DNA from: Corynebacterium occultum
Lineage (GTDB): Bacteria; Actinomycetota; Actinomycetes; Mycobacteriales; Mycobacteriaceae
NCBI RefSeq assembly: GCF_009734425.1
Contig: NZ_CP046455.1
Location: forward strand, 3,045,187 to 3,109,186
DNA length: 64,000 bases
Reading direction: 5' to 3'
A program made the position numbers and the translations under genes. Every line of letters starts with the position of its first letter. Within the stretch, counting starts at the first letter, position 1. The notes beneath the pieces were generated by a model that was not told the origin of the DNA, searched no databases, and was given only the letters and a program-made list of their open reading frames with translations. Shown here piece by piece: positions 34,511 to 44,007 of this stretch.

Positions 34511-35538
34511 TGACCCACCCGGACACCCTCTCCGTCCTGCTGGACTACCTGGACAACCACAACCCCACCGTGGAGGAGGCCGTCAAGGTCTTCACCCCGA
34601 TGACGGTCGGTGAATACGATGACATCCACATCGCCGCACTGCTGGCCACCATCCGCACCCGCGGCGAAACCTTCGCCGATATCGCCGGTGCCGCCAAGGC
34701 CTTCCTCAACGCGGGGCGTCCCTTCCCCTTCGACGCCGACAACGTGATGGACACCGCCGGCACCGGTGGGGACGGCGCCAACACCATCAACATCACCACC
34801 GGCGCCTCCCTGGTTGCGGCGGCCGGGGGGTGCACCGTGATCAAGCACGGTAACCGTTCCGTCAGCTCCAAGTCCGGTTCCGCGGATGTCCTGGAAGCAT
34901 TGAACATCCCCCTGGACCTGGATGTGGACCGTGCCGTGAAGTGGGTGCAGAACTCCGGTTTCACCTTCCTCTTCGCTCCGGCCTACAACCCGGCGGTGGC
35001 GCATGCCCAGCCGGTGCGCAAGGCGCTGAAGGTGCCCACCATCTTCAATGTGCTGGGCCCGCTGCTCAGCCCCGCCAGCCCGGCCTTCCAGATCATGGGC
35101 GTGGCCAACCCGGAGCAGGGCGAGATGATCATCAACGTGATGAAGGAACTCGGCCGCAAGCGCGCCCTGGTGGTTCACGGGGCCGGCACCGATGAGATCG
35201 CCGTGCACGGCATCACCCAGGTGTGGGAGCTGAAGGAGGACGGGGAGATCATCACCTATGAACTCACCCCGGAGGACATGGGTGTGAGCAGCTGTGAGCT
35301 GGCCGACCTGGTGGGTGGGGACGGTGAGGAGAACGCCCGCCACATGCGCGCCATCTTCGATGGGACCGGCCCGGTGGCGCACCGCGATGCCGTGGCGGTC
35401 AACGCCGGCGCGATGTTCTACCTGAACTCCAAGGCCGACTCCATCAAGGAGGGCACCCAGCTGGCCCTGGACCTGATCAAGGACGGCACCGTTGCCGCAT
35501 GGTTGAAGAAGCACGAGGAGATTGATTATGGCGCATAA
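34510..35538 (+). CDS. trpD: Anthranilate phosphoribosyltransferase
   Basis: The 342-residue protein transfers phosphoribose from PRPP to anthranilate. It has the glycine-rich DTAGTGGDGANTINITT, KHGNRSVSSKSGSADVLEALN and FNVLGPLLSP motifs that bind PRPP and anthranilate. The start is the ATG within TAATG at the trpG stop; its end overlaps trpC by 11 nt. Confidence 0.97.
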   Translation: MTHPDTLSVLLDYLDNHNPTVEEAVKVFTPMTVGEYDDIHIAALLATIRTRGETFADIAGAAKAFLNAGRPFPFDADNVMDTAGTGGDGANTINITTGASLVAAAGGCTVIKHGNRSVSSKSGSADVLEALNIPLDLDVDRAVKWVQNSGFTFLFAPAYNPAVAHAQPVRKALKVPTIFNVLGPLLSPASPAFQIMGVANPEQGEMIINVMKELGRKRALVVHGAGTDEIAVHGITQVWELKEDGEIITYELTPEDMGVSSCELADLVGGDGEENARHMRAIFDGTGPVAHRDAVAVNAGAMFYLNSKADSIKEGTQLALDLIKDGTVAAWLKKHEEIDYGA

Positions 35539-36994
35539 ACTGCCCACTGTTCTGGAATCCATCGTTGAGGGCCGCCGTGGGCACCTCCCGGAGATCCGGG
35601 CCCGCATCGCCCACGTGGACGTCGATAAGCTTCCCCGTTCGGAGCGTTCCCTCTATGAGTCCCTCGGCGGCGGGCAGCCCGGTGGGGGACGGGGGCTGAA
35701 CCGTTTCATCATGGAGTGCAAGTCCTCCTCGCCCTCCCTGGGCATGATCCGGGAACACTATGAGCCGGGCGCGATCGCCTCCATCTACTCCCGCTATGCC
35801 GCCGGCATCTCGGTGCTCTGCGAACCGGATAAGTTCGGCGGGGACTATAACCACCTGTCGACCGTCGCCTCCATCTCGCATCTGCCGGTGCTCTGCAAGG
35901 ACTTCGTCATCGATGAGGTGCAGATCCACGCCGCCCGCTATTACGGTGCGGATGCCATCCTGCTCATGCTCTCCGTCCTGGACGACGCCGAGTACCGCGC
36001 CCTGGCAGCTGAGGCGGAGCGTTTCGGCCTGGATGTCCTCACTGAGGTCATTGATGAGGAGGAGGTTGCCCGGGCCAATGCGCTGGGTGCGAAGATCATC
36101 GGGGTCAACCACCGCAACCTCCACGATCTCTCCATCGACCTGAGTCGCTCCGGCCGACTGGCGGAGCTGATCTCCGCAGATGCGGTCCTGGTGGCCGAGT
36201 CCGGGGTCCGCGATAACGCCACCGTCCGGGCCCTGGGTGGCCACTCCAATGGCTTCCTGGTCGGCTCCCAGCTGACCAGCCAGCCGGATGTGGATGCTGC
36301 CGCCCGGGAGCTGATCTACGGGGGCAACAAGGTCTGTGGGCTGCGCACCGCCACCGCCGCGCAGGCCGCCAAGGCAGCTGGCGCCCTCTACGGCGGTCTC
36401 ATCTTCGAAGAGGCTTCCCCGCGCAATGTTTCACGTGAAACCGCCACGGAAATCATCGGTGCCGAGCCGGGGCTGCGTTATGTCGCCGTCTCCCGCCGGA
36501 CCTCCGGCTGGGGAGAGCTGATCCAGCCGGGCATCCACGCCGTGCAGGTGCAGGCACCCCTCGGCGAGACCCTGGCCGATGAACGGGCACTGCTGGCCGG
36601 GGTCCGCGAAGAGGTGGGGCCGGAGATCCAGATCTGGCGCGCCATCTCCATGTCCGCCCCCCAGGGTGCGGAACTTGCAGCGGCACTGGTGGAGACTGAA
36701 GCCGTGGACCGACTGATCCTGGACTCCGGTCTGGGTGGCACCGGCACCACCTTCGACTGGTCCACCATCCCGGCTACGGTCCGGGAACACGCCCTGCTCG
36801 CCGGGGGCATCAACCTGGCCAATGTCAGGGAGGCGCTGGCCGTGGGCTGCGCCGGACTCGACCTCAACTCCGGTGTGGAATATCCCGCCGGGGCAGGGGA
36901 GTGGGCCCACCACAAGGATGCCGGGGCACTGCGCCGCATCTTCCATGAAATCCGCTCCTTCACCCAACCCCACAACACCGAGGGAAAGGCATAG
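35528..36994 (+). CDS. trpC: Bifunctional indole-3-glycerol-phosphate synthase / phosphoribosylanthranilate isomerase
   Basis: The 488-residue protein fuses two TIM barrels: indoleglycerol-phosphate synthase (residues about 1-258; [33 protein letters not shown]) and phosphoribosylanthranilate isomerase (about 262-485; [32 protein letters not shown]). Together they carry out two successive steps of tryptophan synthesis. The ATG at 35528 has GAGGAG at a good distance. A parS site lies inside the isomerase part. Confidence 0.95.
   Translation: MAHKLPTVLESIVEGRRGHLPEIRARIAHVDVDKLPRSERSLYESLGGGQPGGGRGLNRFIMECKSSSPSLGMIREHYEPGAIASIYSRYAAGISVLCEPDKFGGDYNHLSTVASISHLPVLCKDFVIDEVQIHAARYYGADAILLMLSVLDDAEYRALAAEAERFGLDVLTEVIDEEEVARANALGAKIIGVNHRNLHDLSIDLSRSGRLAELISADAVLVAESGVRDNATVRALGGHSNGFLVGSQLTSQPDVDAAARELIYGGNKVCGLRTATAAQAAKAAGALYGGLIFEEASPRNVSRETATEIIGAEPGLRYVAVSRRTSGWGELIQPGIHAVQVQAPLGETLADERALLAGVREEVGPEIQIWRAISMSAPQGAELAAALVETEAVDRLILDSGLGGTGTTFDWSTIPATVREHALLAGGINLANVREALAVGCAGLDLNSGVEYPAGAGEWAHHKDAGALRRIFHEIRSFTQPHNTEGKA
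36427..36442. other. parS site inside trpC
   Basis: TGTTTCACGTGAAACC matches 15 of 16 consensus bases. It is read in frame as the coding stretch for NVSRET in the isomerase domain, next to the family motif SPRxV. Confidence 0.9.
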
Positions 36995-37001
36995 TAGACC
37001 C

Positions 37002-38264
37002 ATGACCCCACACACCGATGACGCATCCCGCGACGGCGGCAAAACGCTGCTCCCGGCTTATTTCGGCGAATTCGGCGGACAATATGTCCCCGAATCCCTG
37101 ATCCCCGCACTGGACCAGCTGGAGCAGGCCTTCGTCGACGCCACCACCGACGAAGAGTTCCAGGCGGAATTCCGCGCCTACCTCCGCGACTACCTGGGCC
37201 GCCCCACCCCGATCACGGAGTGCTCCAACCTCCCGGTCGCCGGTGCCGGCAAGGGTTACGCCCGGATCTTCCTCAAGCGTGAGGACCTGGTCCACGGTGG
37301 CGCCCACAAGACCAACCAGGTGATCGGCCAGGCACTGCTGGCCAAGCGCATGGGCAAGACCCGCATCATCGCCGAGACCGGTGCCGGCCAGCACGGCACC
37401 GCCACCGCCCTGGCCTGCGCCCTGCTCGGCCTGGACTGCGTGATCTACATGGGCGCCAAGGACGTGGAGCGTCAGCAGCCGAATGTCTACCGCATGCAGC
37501 TGCACGGCGCGAAGGTCATCCCCGTGGATGCCGGTTCCGGCACCCTCAAGGATGCCGTGAATGAGGCCCTGCGGGACTGGACCGCCACCTTCCACGAGTC
37601 CCACTACCTGCTGGGCACCGCCGCTGGCCCGCACCCCTTCCCGACGATCGTCCGGGAATTCCACCGGGTCATCTCCCAGGAAGCCAAGGCCCAGATGCAG
37701 GAACGCATCGGCGGCCTGCCCGATCTGGTTGTCGCGGCAGTCGGCGGTGGCTCCAACGCCATCGGCATGTTCGCTGACTTCATCGATGAAGAGGGCGTGG
37801 AACTGGTCGGCGCTGAACCGGGCGGCCAGGGCATGGACTCCGGCAAGCACGGCGCCACCATCAGCAACGGCAAGATCGGCATCCTCCACGGTGCCCGTTC
37901 CTACCTGATGCGTAATGACGACGGCCAGGTGGAGGAATCCTATTCCATCTCCGCCGGGTTGGATTACCCGGGCGTGGGCCCCCAGCACGCCCACCTCCAC
38001 AAGAGCGGCCGTGCCTCCTATGTCGGCATCACGGATGCCGAGGCACTGGAATCTTTCCAGCTGCTGTCCCTCAAGGAGGGCATCATCCCCGCCCTGGAGT
38101 CCAGTCACGCCATGGCCTACGCCCTCAAGCGTGCCCGCCTCGCCGAGGAAGAGGGCAAGCAGCTCAACATCCTCGTCTGCCTCTCGGGCCGCGGTGACAA
38201 GGACGTCGAACATGTCCGCCGCACCCTCGAGGAAAACCCCGAGCTCGTCCTGAAGGAGGACTAG
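37002..38264 (+). CDS. trpB: Tryptophan synthase beta chain
   Basis: The 420-residue PLP enzyme condenses indole with serine. The PLP lysine lies in [11 protein letters not shown], the catalytic glutamate follows in [15 protein letters not shown], and the phosphate-binding loop is [12 protein letters not shown]. The N terminus has the conserved [12 protein letters not shown]. The ATG at 37002 follows GAGGGAAAGG at a longer than usual distance. Confidence 0.97.
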   Translation: MTPHTDDASRDGGKTLLPAYFGEFGGQYVPESLIPALDQLEQAFVDATTDEEFQAEFRAYLRDYLGRPTPITECSNLPVAGAGKGYARIFLKREDLVHGGAHKTNQVIGQALLAKRMGKTRIIAETGAGQHGTATALACALLGLDCVIYMGAKDVERQQPNVYRMQLHGAKVIPVDAGSGTLKDAVNEALRDWTATFHESHYLLGTAAGPHPFPTIVREFHRVISQEAKAQMQERIGGLPDLVVAAVGGGSNAIGMFADFIDEEGVELVGAEPGGQGMDSGKHGATISNGKIGILHGARSYLMRNDDGQVEESYSISAGLDYPGVGPQHAHLHKSGRASYVGITDAEALESFQLLSLKEGIIPALESSHAMAYALKRARLAEEEGKQLNILVCLSGRGDKDVEHVRRTLEENPELVLKED

Positions 38265-38267
38265 AAC

Positions 38268-39107
38268 ATGACCCGCTATGAAGCCCTCTTCACCCGCCTC
38301 GAGGAGAAGAATGAAGGCGCCTTCGTGCCCTTCATCATGCTCGGCGACCCCACCCCGGAAGACTCCTTCGAGATCATCCGCAGCGTCGTTGAGGCAGGTG
38401 CCGACGCCCTCGAGCTCGGCGTCCCCTTCTCCGACCCGGTCGCTGACGGCCCCACCATCCAGAAGTCCCATATCCGGGCACTCGATGGTGGCGCTACCGT
38501 GGACGGTGCGCTGGCGCTGATCCGCCGCATCCGGGAAACCTGGGAGGAGCTGCCCATCGGCATGCTCATTTACGGCAACGTTCCCTTCACCCGGGGCATC
38601 GAACGCTTCTACACCGAGTTCGCCGCAGCCGGAGCCGACTCCATCCTCCTCCCGGATGTTCCCGTTCGTGAGGGTAAGGAGTTCGCCGAGGCTGCTGCGG
38701 CAGCTGGGGTGGACCCCATCTTCATCGCCCCGGCCCAGGCCGCCGAGGCCACCCTGGCAGGTGTGGCGGCCCGCTCCAAGGGCTATATCTACGCCGTCTC
38801 CCGCCATGGCGTCACCGGCACCGAGCGGGAGTCCGAGACCACCGGTCTGGCCGATGTGGTGGCCAATATCCAGCGCTTCGGGGGCGCCCCGATCCTGCTG
38901 GGATTCGGCATCTCCAGCCCGCAGCACGTGGCTGATGCGATTGCCGCCGGTGCCTCCGGTGCCATCACCGGTTCCGCCATCACCCGCATCATCGACGCCC
39001 ACACCGAAGGCGTGCACCCCAACCCGGGTCACGTCGTGGATCCCGCAGCACTGCACGCAGAGCTGAAGGAATTCGTCTCCGCCATGAAGGCAGCCACCAA
39101 GAAGTAG
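38268..39107 (+). CDS. trpA: Tryptophan synthase alpha chain
   Basis: The 279-residue TIM-barrel subunit releases indole from indoleglycerol phosphate. The catalytic glutamate and aspartate fall in ADALELGVPFSDPVADGPTIQ; the LLPDVPVRE and YAVSRHGVTGTE segments are as expected. It starts 3 bp after trpB and is followed by the operon terminator. Confidence 0.97.
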   Translation: MTRYEALFTRLEEKNEGAFVPFIMLGDPTPEDSFEIIRSVVEAGADALELGVPFSDPVADGPTIQKSHIRALDGGATVDGALALIRRIRETWEELPIGMLIYGNVPFTRGIERFYTEFAAAGADSILLPDVPVREGKEFAEAAAAAGVDPIFIAPAQAAEATLAGVAARSKGYIYAVSRHGVTGTERESETTGLADVVANIQRFGGAPILLGFGISSPQHVADAIAAGASGAITGSAITRIIDAHTEGVHPNPGHVVDPAALHAELKEFVSAMKAATKK

Positions 39108-39119
39108 TTCTGGTACTAA

Positions 39120-39161
39120 AAAACCCACTCTTCTCTCCGGTGGGGGAGGGGAGTGGGTTTT
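39120..39161. terminator. trp operon terminator
   Basis: An 11-bp perfect stem (AAAACCCACTC with GAGTGGGTTTT) encloses a 20-nt loop that can pair further, and ends in TTTT. It lies 13 bp after the trpA stop. Confidence 0.85.
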
Positions 39162-39191
39162 CTCATGAGCATGGAGCTGGTTTTGAGGAAG

Positions 39192-39227
39192 CGTCACAGT
39201 GACGTTATCTAAATGACCCTGGGGTCA
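39192..39227. promoter_or_regulatory. Two adjacent palindromes in the trpA-Rieske gap
   Basis: CGTCACAGTGACG (39192-39204) and TGACCCTGGGGTCA (39214-39227) are perfect short palindromes 9 bp apart in the 250-bp gap before the Rieske lipoprotein gene. They are candidate operator sites; nothing else was recognised in the gap. Confidence 0.35.
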
Positions 39228-39411
39228 GGTAATTTGAGCCTGAAATTTTGCGGGCCACTGCCTTAAAAGGGGATCCCAATGATGGGCGAAGTCAACTGTA
39301 GCTGTCATCCATAACCCGATCACCAAAGATCAGGCAGGCCCGCTTTCTCATCCTCCGATGATGGTTGTCGCCATAACCCTATGAGCTGCACCTTTGCGAT
39401 AATCTGGAGTC

Positions 39412-39816
39412 ATGGCTTCCCAGACTCCCAGATTCTCTCAGGGCAATTTATCCTGCAATCGTCGCATGTTTCTACTCGGAACTGCAACTACCTTCGCCGG
39501 AGCGTTCCTGGCGGCGTGCGGATCCAATCCTAGCGTAGAGGTGGCAGCCACCGAGGTTCCGGTGGGTAGTGCGGTGATCATCGACTCCTTCATCATCGCC
39601 CAACCCACCGAGGGCAACTTCCTCGCCTACTCCTCCACCTGCCCCCACCAGAACAACCCCATCACCGAGGTGGAGGGCGAGATCGTGCGCTGCACCGCCC
39701 ACAACTCGGAGTTTTCCATCGTGGACGGTGCGGTGCTCGCCGGCCCCTCCAGGGACCCCCTGATCCCCTCACAACTGACAGAATCGGGGGGCACCCTCAG
39801 CGTCACCAGGAAATAG
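39412..39816 (+). CDS. Tat-exported Rieske [2Fe-2S] lipoprotein
   Basis: The 134-residue protein has a twin-arginine signal (CNRRMFLLGTATTFAGAF, R17-R18) followed by a lipobox with C36 (LAAC), so it should be exported folded and lipid-anchored. The Rieske domain has ligands C77 and H79 (CPHQ) and C94 and H97 (CTAH). This layout is common in actinobacteria as a stand-alone membrane-bound electron carrier of unknown partner. It converges on the flavin oxidoreductase gene 4 bp away. Confidence 0.85.
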   Translation: MASQTPRFSQGNLSCNRRMFLLGTATTFAGAFLAACGSNPSVEVAATEVPVGSAVIIDSFIIAQPTEGNFLAYSSTCPHQNNPITEVEGEIVRCTAHNSEFSIVDGAVLAGPSRDPLIPSQLTESGGTLSVTRK

Positions 39817-39820
39817 GATT

Positions 39821-40921
39821 CTAGCGCCAGGCCGCGCGGTGATAGGCGACGGGGAAGGGGACCTCCCGGGAATCCACACCGGTTTCCCGGGCGATCCGCC
39901 AAGGGAAAGAAGGATCCCGCAAGGCCTCGCGGCCGATCAGCACCGCACTCGCCCGGACCTCCTGAATGATGTCCAATGCCTGCTGTGGTTCGGTGATCAG
40001 ACCAACCGCAGCCGTCGGCATCCCGGTTTCCAGCTGGATCTGCTCCGCGAAGGAAACCTGGTAACCGGGGCCCACCGGGATCTGCGCCTTAACAAGTCCA
40101 CCGGTGGAGACATCCATCAGATCCACCCCCAACTCCTTGAGAATCCCAGCCAGCTTCACGGATTCCTCAACCGTCCAGGAGGGGACATCATCTCGCCAAT
40201 CAGTGGCGGATAGCCGGAGCAGAAGCGGAACACCTTCGGGCAGTGCCTTACGGACCGCCACCACCACCTCCCGAAGCAGGCGGGTGCGGTTCTCAAAACT
40301 CCCGCCGTATTCATCCTCACGCTTATTGGCGAGCGGGGAGAGGAACTGGTGCAGCAGGTACCCATGGGCGGCATGGAGCTCCACGGTGTCGAAACCGGCG
40401 TCCATGGCGCGATGAGTCGCCGCGACAAAGTCCTCCGGCAGCTGCCTAATCTCCGCCAGGGTCATTTCCCGGGGCACCGCCAGACCATCATTGGCCACGG
40501 CGCTGGGGCCGACCGGCTCCCACCCACCCTCACTCAGCGGGATGGTTTCTGTTCCATCATAAGTCGGCTGATCCGGCAGGAGGGGGACTGTACTCGATTT
40601 ACGACCGGCATGGTTGAGCTGGACACCCATCTTCGCGCCCTGGGCATGAACGAAGTCGACGATGCGCCGCCAGGCCTGAACCTGCTCCTCATTCCAGAGC
40701 CCCGTGCAATTCGGGGAGATACGTCCCTCCGGAACAATGCCGGTGGACTCGGCGATGATCAGCCCGAAACCGCCGACAGCCCGGGCACCATAGTGGACCA
40801 GGTGCCAATCAGTGGGGACGCCGTCCCTCTCCTGAACCCGGTACTGACACATCGGAGGGAGCCAGATCCGGTTCGCAATTTCCAGATCCCGCAACTGCAT
40901 CTTCTCAAAGAGGACATTCAT
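39821..40921 (-). CDS. NADH:flavin oxidoreductase, Old Yellow Enzyme family (YqjM-like)
   Basis: The 366-residue TIM-barrel flavoprotein reduces activated C=C bonds with NAD(P)H. It has the YqjM-type N terminus (NRIWLPPMCQYR), the active-site histidine pair region VELHAAHGYLLHQFLSP, and EYGGSFENRTRLLREVV. The cellular substrate of such enzymes is usually unknown. It is monocistronic. Confidence 0.88.
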   Translation of the reverse strand: MNVLFEKMQLRDLEIANRIWLPPMCQYRVQERDGVPTDWHLVHYGARAVGGFGLIIAESTGIVPEGRISPNCTGLWNEEQVQAWRRIVDFVHAQGAKMGVQLNHAGRKSSTVPLLPDQPTYDGTETIPLSEGGWEPVGPSAVANDGLAVPREMTLAEIRQLPEDFVAATHRAMDAGFDTVELHAAHGYLLHQFLSPLANKREDEYGGSFENRTRLLREVVVAVRKALPEGVPLLLRLSATDWRDDVPSWTVEESVKLAGILKELGVDLMDVSTGGLVKAQIPVGPGYQVSFAEQIQLETGMPTAAVGLITEPQQALDIIQEVRASAVLIGREALRDPSFPWRIARETGVDSREVPFPVAYHRAAWR

Positions 40922-40972
40922 CCCCTCACCCTACTAAAGCATTTTCTTCCCGCCGCACCGAAGAAGGGATTG

Positions 40973-40988
40973 GGTTTCACGTGAAACA
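40973..40988. other. parS site
   Basis: GGTTTCACGTGAAACA matches 15 of 16 consensus bases. It is intergenic between the divergent flavin oxidoreductase and the BASS transporter. Confidence 0.9.
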
Positions 40989-41068
40989 TACTATTCCCAC
41001 TCCCACCACACCGCTCCGGAGGAGGGAAATCCAGTGGGGCGGGGGAGAGGCTCGTAGACTAAGCACTC

Positions 41069-42067
41069 ATGGTCTCCCGTCTGAAATTGCCTAAGGCGGA
41101 TCCGCTGATCCTGTTGATCATCGCGGCCGTCCTCGTGGCCATCATCCTGCCCGCACGCGGAGAGTTCGCCGAATGGTTCGCCCTGGCCACCCAGATCGCC
41201 ATCGCCGTGCTCTTCTTCCTCTATGGTGCCCGACTGTCCACCCAGGAGGCGCTCAACGGCCTCAAGCACTGGAAGCTGCATCTGCTGATCCTGGCGTTCA
41301 CTTTCGTGGCCTTCCCCATCATCGGTGTCGCACTCCGCCCACTGACCTACTTCATCTCCGAGGATCTCTACATGGGCATCCTCTTCCTGACCCTGGTGCC
41401 CTCCACGGTGCAGTCCTCGGTGGCCTTCACCTCCATCGCCCGGGGCAATGTGGCGGGCGCGATCGTCTCCGCCTCCGCCTCAAACCTGGCCGGCGTCTTC
41501 CTCACCCCCTTGCTGGTCATGCTGCTGATGTCAGCCGGGGATGGGGTTCAGGTGGATGCCTCGGTCTTCATCAATATTTCACTGCAGCTGCTGTTGCCCT
41601 TCATCCTGGGGCAGCTCTTCCGTCCGCTGGTGGGTAAGGCTGCAGCTTCCAAGGGCACCAAGATCGTGGACCGTGGTTCCATCACCATGGTGGTCTACTC
41701 CGCCTTCTCTGCCGGCATGGTCGCCGGGGTCTGGTCGAGTGTGTCTGTCGGCAGCATCATCTTCCTCATCATTTTCTCGGTGGTGCTGGTGGCCTTCATG
41801 CTCTGGTTGACCCGCTTCATCGCGCAGAAGCTGGGCTTCAACCGGGCGGACACCATCGCCATCGAGTTCTGCGGAACCAAGAAATCTCTGGCGACCGGAC
41901 TCCCGATGGCGGCGGTCATCTTCGGCGGAGCAAACCTCGGCCTGCTGATCCTGCCCCTGATGCTCTTCCATCAGATCCAGTTGATGATGTGTTCCTGGCT
42001 GGCTGCCCGCTACGCTAAGCGGGGGGAGGGGCCGAAGCAGGTGCAGCTGCAGTCCGATCCCAGCTAG
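41069..42067 (+). CDS. Bile acid:sodium symporter family protein (YfeH/SBF-like)
   Basis: The 332-residue protein has about 10 membrane segments in the SBF-like arrangement. Conserved parts are LFFLYGARLSTQEAL in the N-terminal half, VPSTVQSSVAFTSIARGNVAGA at the first crossover, and EFCGTKKSLATGLPMA at the second. Substrates in bacteria are mostly unknown organic anions. It is flanked by a parS site and a strong terminator, so it is a single-gene unit. Confidence 0.85.
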   Translation: MVSRLKLPKADPLILLIIAAVLVAIILPARGEFAEWFALATQIAIAVLFFLYGARLSTQEALNGLKHWKLHLLILAFTFVAFPIIGVALRPLTYFISEDLYMGILFLTLVPSTVQSSVAFTSIARGNVAGAIVSASASNLAGVFLTPLLVMLLMSAGDGVQVDASVFINISLQLLLPFILGQLFRPLVGKAAASKGTKIVDRGSITMVVYSAFSAGMVAGVWSSVSVGSIIFLIIFSVVLVAFMLWLTRFIAQKLGFNRADTIAIEFCGTKKSLATGLPMAAVIFGGANLGLLILPLMLFHQIQLMMCSWLAARYAKRGEGPKQVQLQSDPS

Positions 42068-42080
42068 ATCCACCCCAAGG

Positions 42081-42122
42081 GAAGTCGGCCGGAGAGTGAA
42101 CCCTCACTTTCCGGCCGACTTC
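42081..42122. terminator. Intrinsic terminator after the BASS transporter
   Basis: GAAGTCGGCCGGA pairs with TCCGGCCGACTTC (42110-42122) over 13 bp and the loop can pair further (AGTG/CACT). It is followed by TTTATTT. Confidence 0.9.
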
Positions 42123-42171
42123 TTTATTTCTGGGGTGGTGTGGGTTGCTTTAATTCAGCTCCCTCAGGAAG

Positions 42172-42492
42172 ATGTTTCACGTGAAACCTTTCCTTTATGT
42201 CCGCACCGAATTGTCCATCCCCGGAACCGGGAAGGCGGTCCACCTTGCCGAGCTGGAGCCTCTCGATGACACCCTCTGCCGCCTCTACCGGATGATTGAA
42301 CTCGACGCCCATGGATCCATCGTCGGCGCCATGAATCACGGGAAGACGGTCGGCGGCTCCCAGCAGCCCAATGAGTTGGTGCCGCACCCCGACACCTATG
42401 AGCAGTACCCGGACATCACCGCCGAGATGCTCAATGAGAGAGAATTCGAGGGCCTCTGGAGCGAAGCCAGGGCAATCTTCCCGGAACTCTAG
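42172..42492 (+). CDS. Small cytoplasmic protein, DUF6881-like
   Basis: The 106-residue acidic protein resembles the DUF6881 pattern (LYRMIELDAHGSIVGA in the middle and INEREF-like EMLNEREFEGLWSEA at the end). Function unknown. The ATG at 42172 and a GTG at 42181 are both inside a parS site. AGGA at 42166-42169 is only 2 bases from the ATG but 11 from the GTG, so the GTG start (MKPFLYV) may be the real one, as in rsmG. Its stop overlaps the converging META-domain gene by 4 nt. Confidence 0.65.
   Translation: MFHVKPFLYVRTELSIPGTGKAVHLAELEPLDDTLCRLYRMIELDAHGSIVGAMNHGKTVGGSQQPNELVPHPDTYEQYPDITAEMLNEREFEGLWSEARAIFPEL
42173..42188. other. parS site at a translation start
   Basis: TGTTTCACGTGAAACC (15 of 16) overlaps both possible start codons of the small gene at 42172; the GTG in the palindrome centre can serve as start. 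Confidence 0.9.
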
Positions 42493-42872
42493 GAAGCACC
42501 TTCCCCCTGTCGGGGGAGGGTACCGATCTCCACGCCACCCTGATCGAAGACATGGAGGACAGCTCCTTCCACCTCCAGGGATTCTGCGGCGGAAAGCCAG
42601 GTCTCCACATCCGGGCAGGCCATCATGGTGGTGGCGATGGGGCCGAGGATGACACTCTCACCCTCAAGCTCCCAGGTACCGATCATCCGGTTGCAGCCAT
42701 CGGTGCCATGGAGTTTTCCATCAGCTTCGAGTGTCAGCTGGGGTTGCCCCGGCTCATCGGAACCCCAGGCGCCCTCTACCGAGTCGCCGGATTCCGAAGC
42801 GGTGGCGCAGCCGCTCAGCAGAACCAGGGCAGCGACTACGGCACCGAGCATTCCCAGGGTTCTCTTCCTCAT
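42489..42872 (-). CDS. META-domain lipoprotein
   Basis: The 127-residue protein has a lipoprotein signal (LGAVVAALVLLSGC, lipidated Cys22) and a META/HslJ-like domain with the typical GTDGCNRMIGTWELEGESV and MMACPDVETW elements. It is expected on the outer face of the cytoplasmic membrane. The role of the family is unclear, with links to stress or antibiotic tolerance in other bacteria. Confidence 0.8.
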   Translation of the reverse strand: MRKRTLGMLGAVVAALVLLSGCATASESGDSVEGAWGSDEPGQPQLTLEADGKLHGTDGCNRMIGTWELEGESVILGPIATTMMACPDVETWLSAAESLEVEGAVLHVFDQGGVEIGTLPRQGEGAS

Positions 42873-42929
42873 GGGGCTGAGCCTACCCAGCGAAAGTCCC
42901 CGGCGAAATAGCTCCGCAAGGGAAAAATC

Positions 42930-43271
42930 CTAGAAAACCAGATTCACCAGCAGCATATAGCTCAGCGTGCCCCCGACGATGGAGAGTCCGGCGGAGCGGC
43001 GCCAGGCGTGGAGGATCACGGTGACCCCCACCGCAATGAGGGAGGCGCTCAAACCGCCGGGGGATTCAAGTTGGCTGTGGAGGGTGTAGATCACCAGGGC
43101 CGCCATCACCCCGACCGGCATGGTGATGCCCAGCATCCCGATGAACTCACTGCCCTTGAGGCGTTTCAGCGCCGAGAAGGGGAGCTGTCGCAGCGCGAGG
43201 GTCACGATCGCCACCGGGATGAGCACCCCGAAGACCATGGGCAGGGTGACCCCCTCCGGCAGGCCTGTCAT
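42930..43271 (-). CDS. azlD: Branched-chain amino-acid exporter small subunit AzlD
   Basis: The 113-residue protein has four membrane helices and the AzlD pattern (LRQLPFSALKRLKGSEFIG, AWRRSAGLSIVGGTLSYML). With AzlC it forms a two-subunit exporter for branched-chain and related amino acids. The start at 43271 gives a 1-bp gap to azlC, so both are co-translated. Confidence 0.85.
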   Translation of the reverse strand: MTGLPEGVTLPMVFGVLIPVAIVTLALRQLPFSALKRLKGSEFIGMLGITMPVGVMAALVIYTLHSQLESPGGLSASLIAVGVTVILHAWRRSAGLSIVGGTLSYMLLVNLVF

Positions 43272-43272
43272 C

Positions 43273-44007
43273 TCAGCGCCTTCCCTTCTCCACCGGACGG
43301 CGCAGCTCCATGGCGCGGTCCAGGTTGGGGAAACGGTAGCGCGCAACCAGGATCAGGAAATAGGCGATCAGCGCGATCACGAGCATCTGGGTGGGGGCGA
43401 TGAAGCCGGCGATGAGCGTCAGCAACATGGCGAGCAGAGGGAGGGAGAAGTCCCGGTTATTCTGGAATGACTCCCAGGTGAGCACCACGAATAAAGCGGT
43501 GAGTGCAAACTCCATGCCCTGGAGTCCCGGGGGGATGAGTTCCCCGGCGAGCGCCCCGAGGATGCCGGGGATCACCCAGAGTGACTGGCAGAAGATCTGG
43601 ATCGTGAGTACCCGCGCCCCGGAGATCTTCCCCGGGGGACGGGCCGAGACGATGGCGTAGGACTCATCGGTCAGGGCATAGGTGGAGTAGAGCTTTCCCA
43701 CCGGTGAATGGATCTCTTTGCGGGGGAAGGTCAGGCCATAGAAGACATGCCGGAAATTGACCATGAATCCGGTGATCGCCGCAGTGAGGGGACCGACGCC
43801 GGCAATCACCAGATTCAACGTCAGGAACTCCATGCTTCCGGCGTAGATGATGAAGGAGAAGATCGGTGCCCACCACCAGGCGAAGCCGGACTGGGTCACC
43901 AACAGCCCGAAGGCCAGGCCGAGGGGAATCAGGCCGAGTCCCACCGCCCAGGTTTCCTTGATTCCCCCCTTGATCTCCCCGAGTGTTTCACGTGAAACAT
44001 TCGCCAT
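43273..44007 (-). CDS. azlC: Branched-chain amino-acid exporter large subunit AzlC
   Basis: The 244-residue membrane protein has the AzlC signatures GLGLIPLGLAFGLLV, FIIYAGSMEFLTLNL, and NFRHVFYGLTFP. It starts within the stop region of the YqgE gene (1-nt overlap) and is followed by azlD. A perfect parS lies in its first codons. No Lrp-type regulator is adjacent, unlike at brnFE loci. Confidence 0.87.
   Translation of the reverse strand: MANVSRETLGEIKGGIKETWAVGLGLIPLGLAFGLLVTQSGFAWWWAPIFSFIIYAGSMEFLTLNLVIAGVGPLTAAITGFMVNFRHVFYGLTFPRKEIHSPVGKLYSTYALTDESYAIVSARPPGKISGARVLTIQIFCQSLWVIPGILGALAGELIPPGLQGMEFALTALFVVLTWESFQNNRDFSLPLLAMLLTLIAGFIAPTQMLVIALIAYFLILVARYRFPNLDRAMELRRPVEKGRR
43984..43999. 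other. parS site inside azlC (perfect)
   Basis: TGTTTCACGTGAAACA, read within the azlC codons for NVSRET at residues 3-8. The same in-frame peptide is encoded by the trpC copy. Confidence 0.95.

Noticed and set aside
36960..39197. A 745-residue open frame antisense to trpB and trpA
   Set aside because: It mirrors the codon structure of the real genes, has no recognisable domain and would cover two certain genes.
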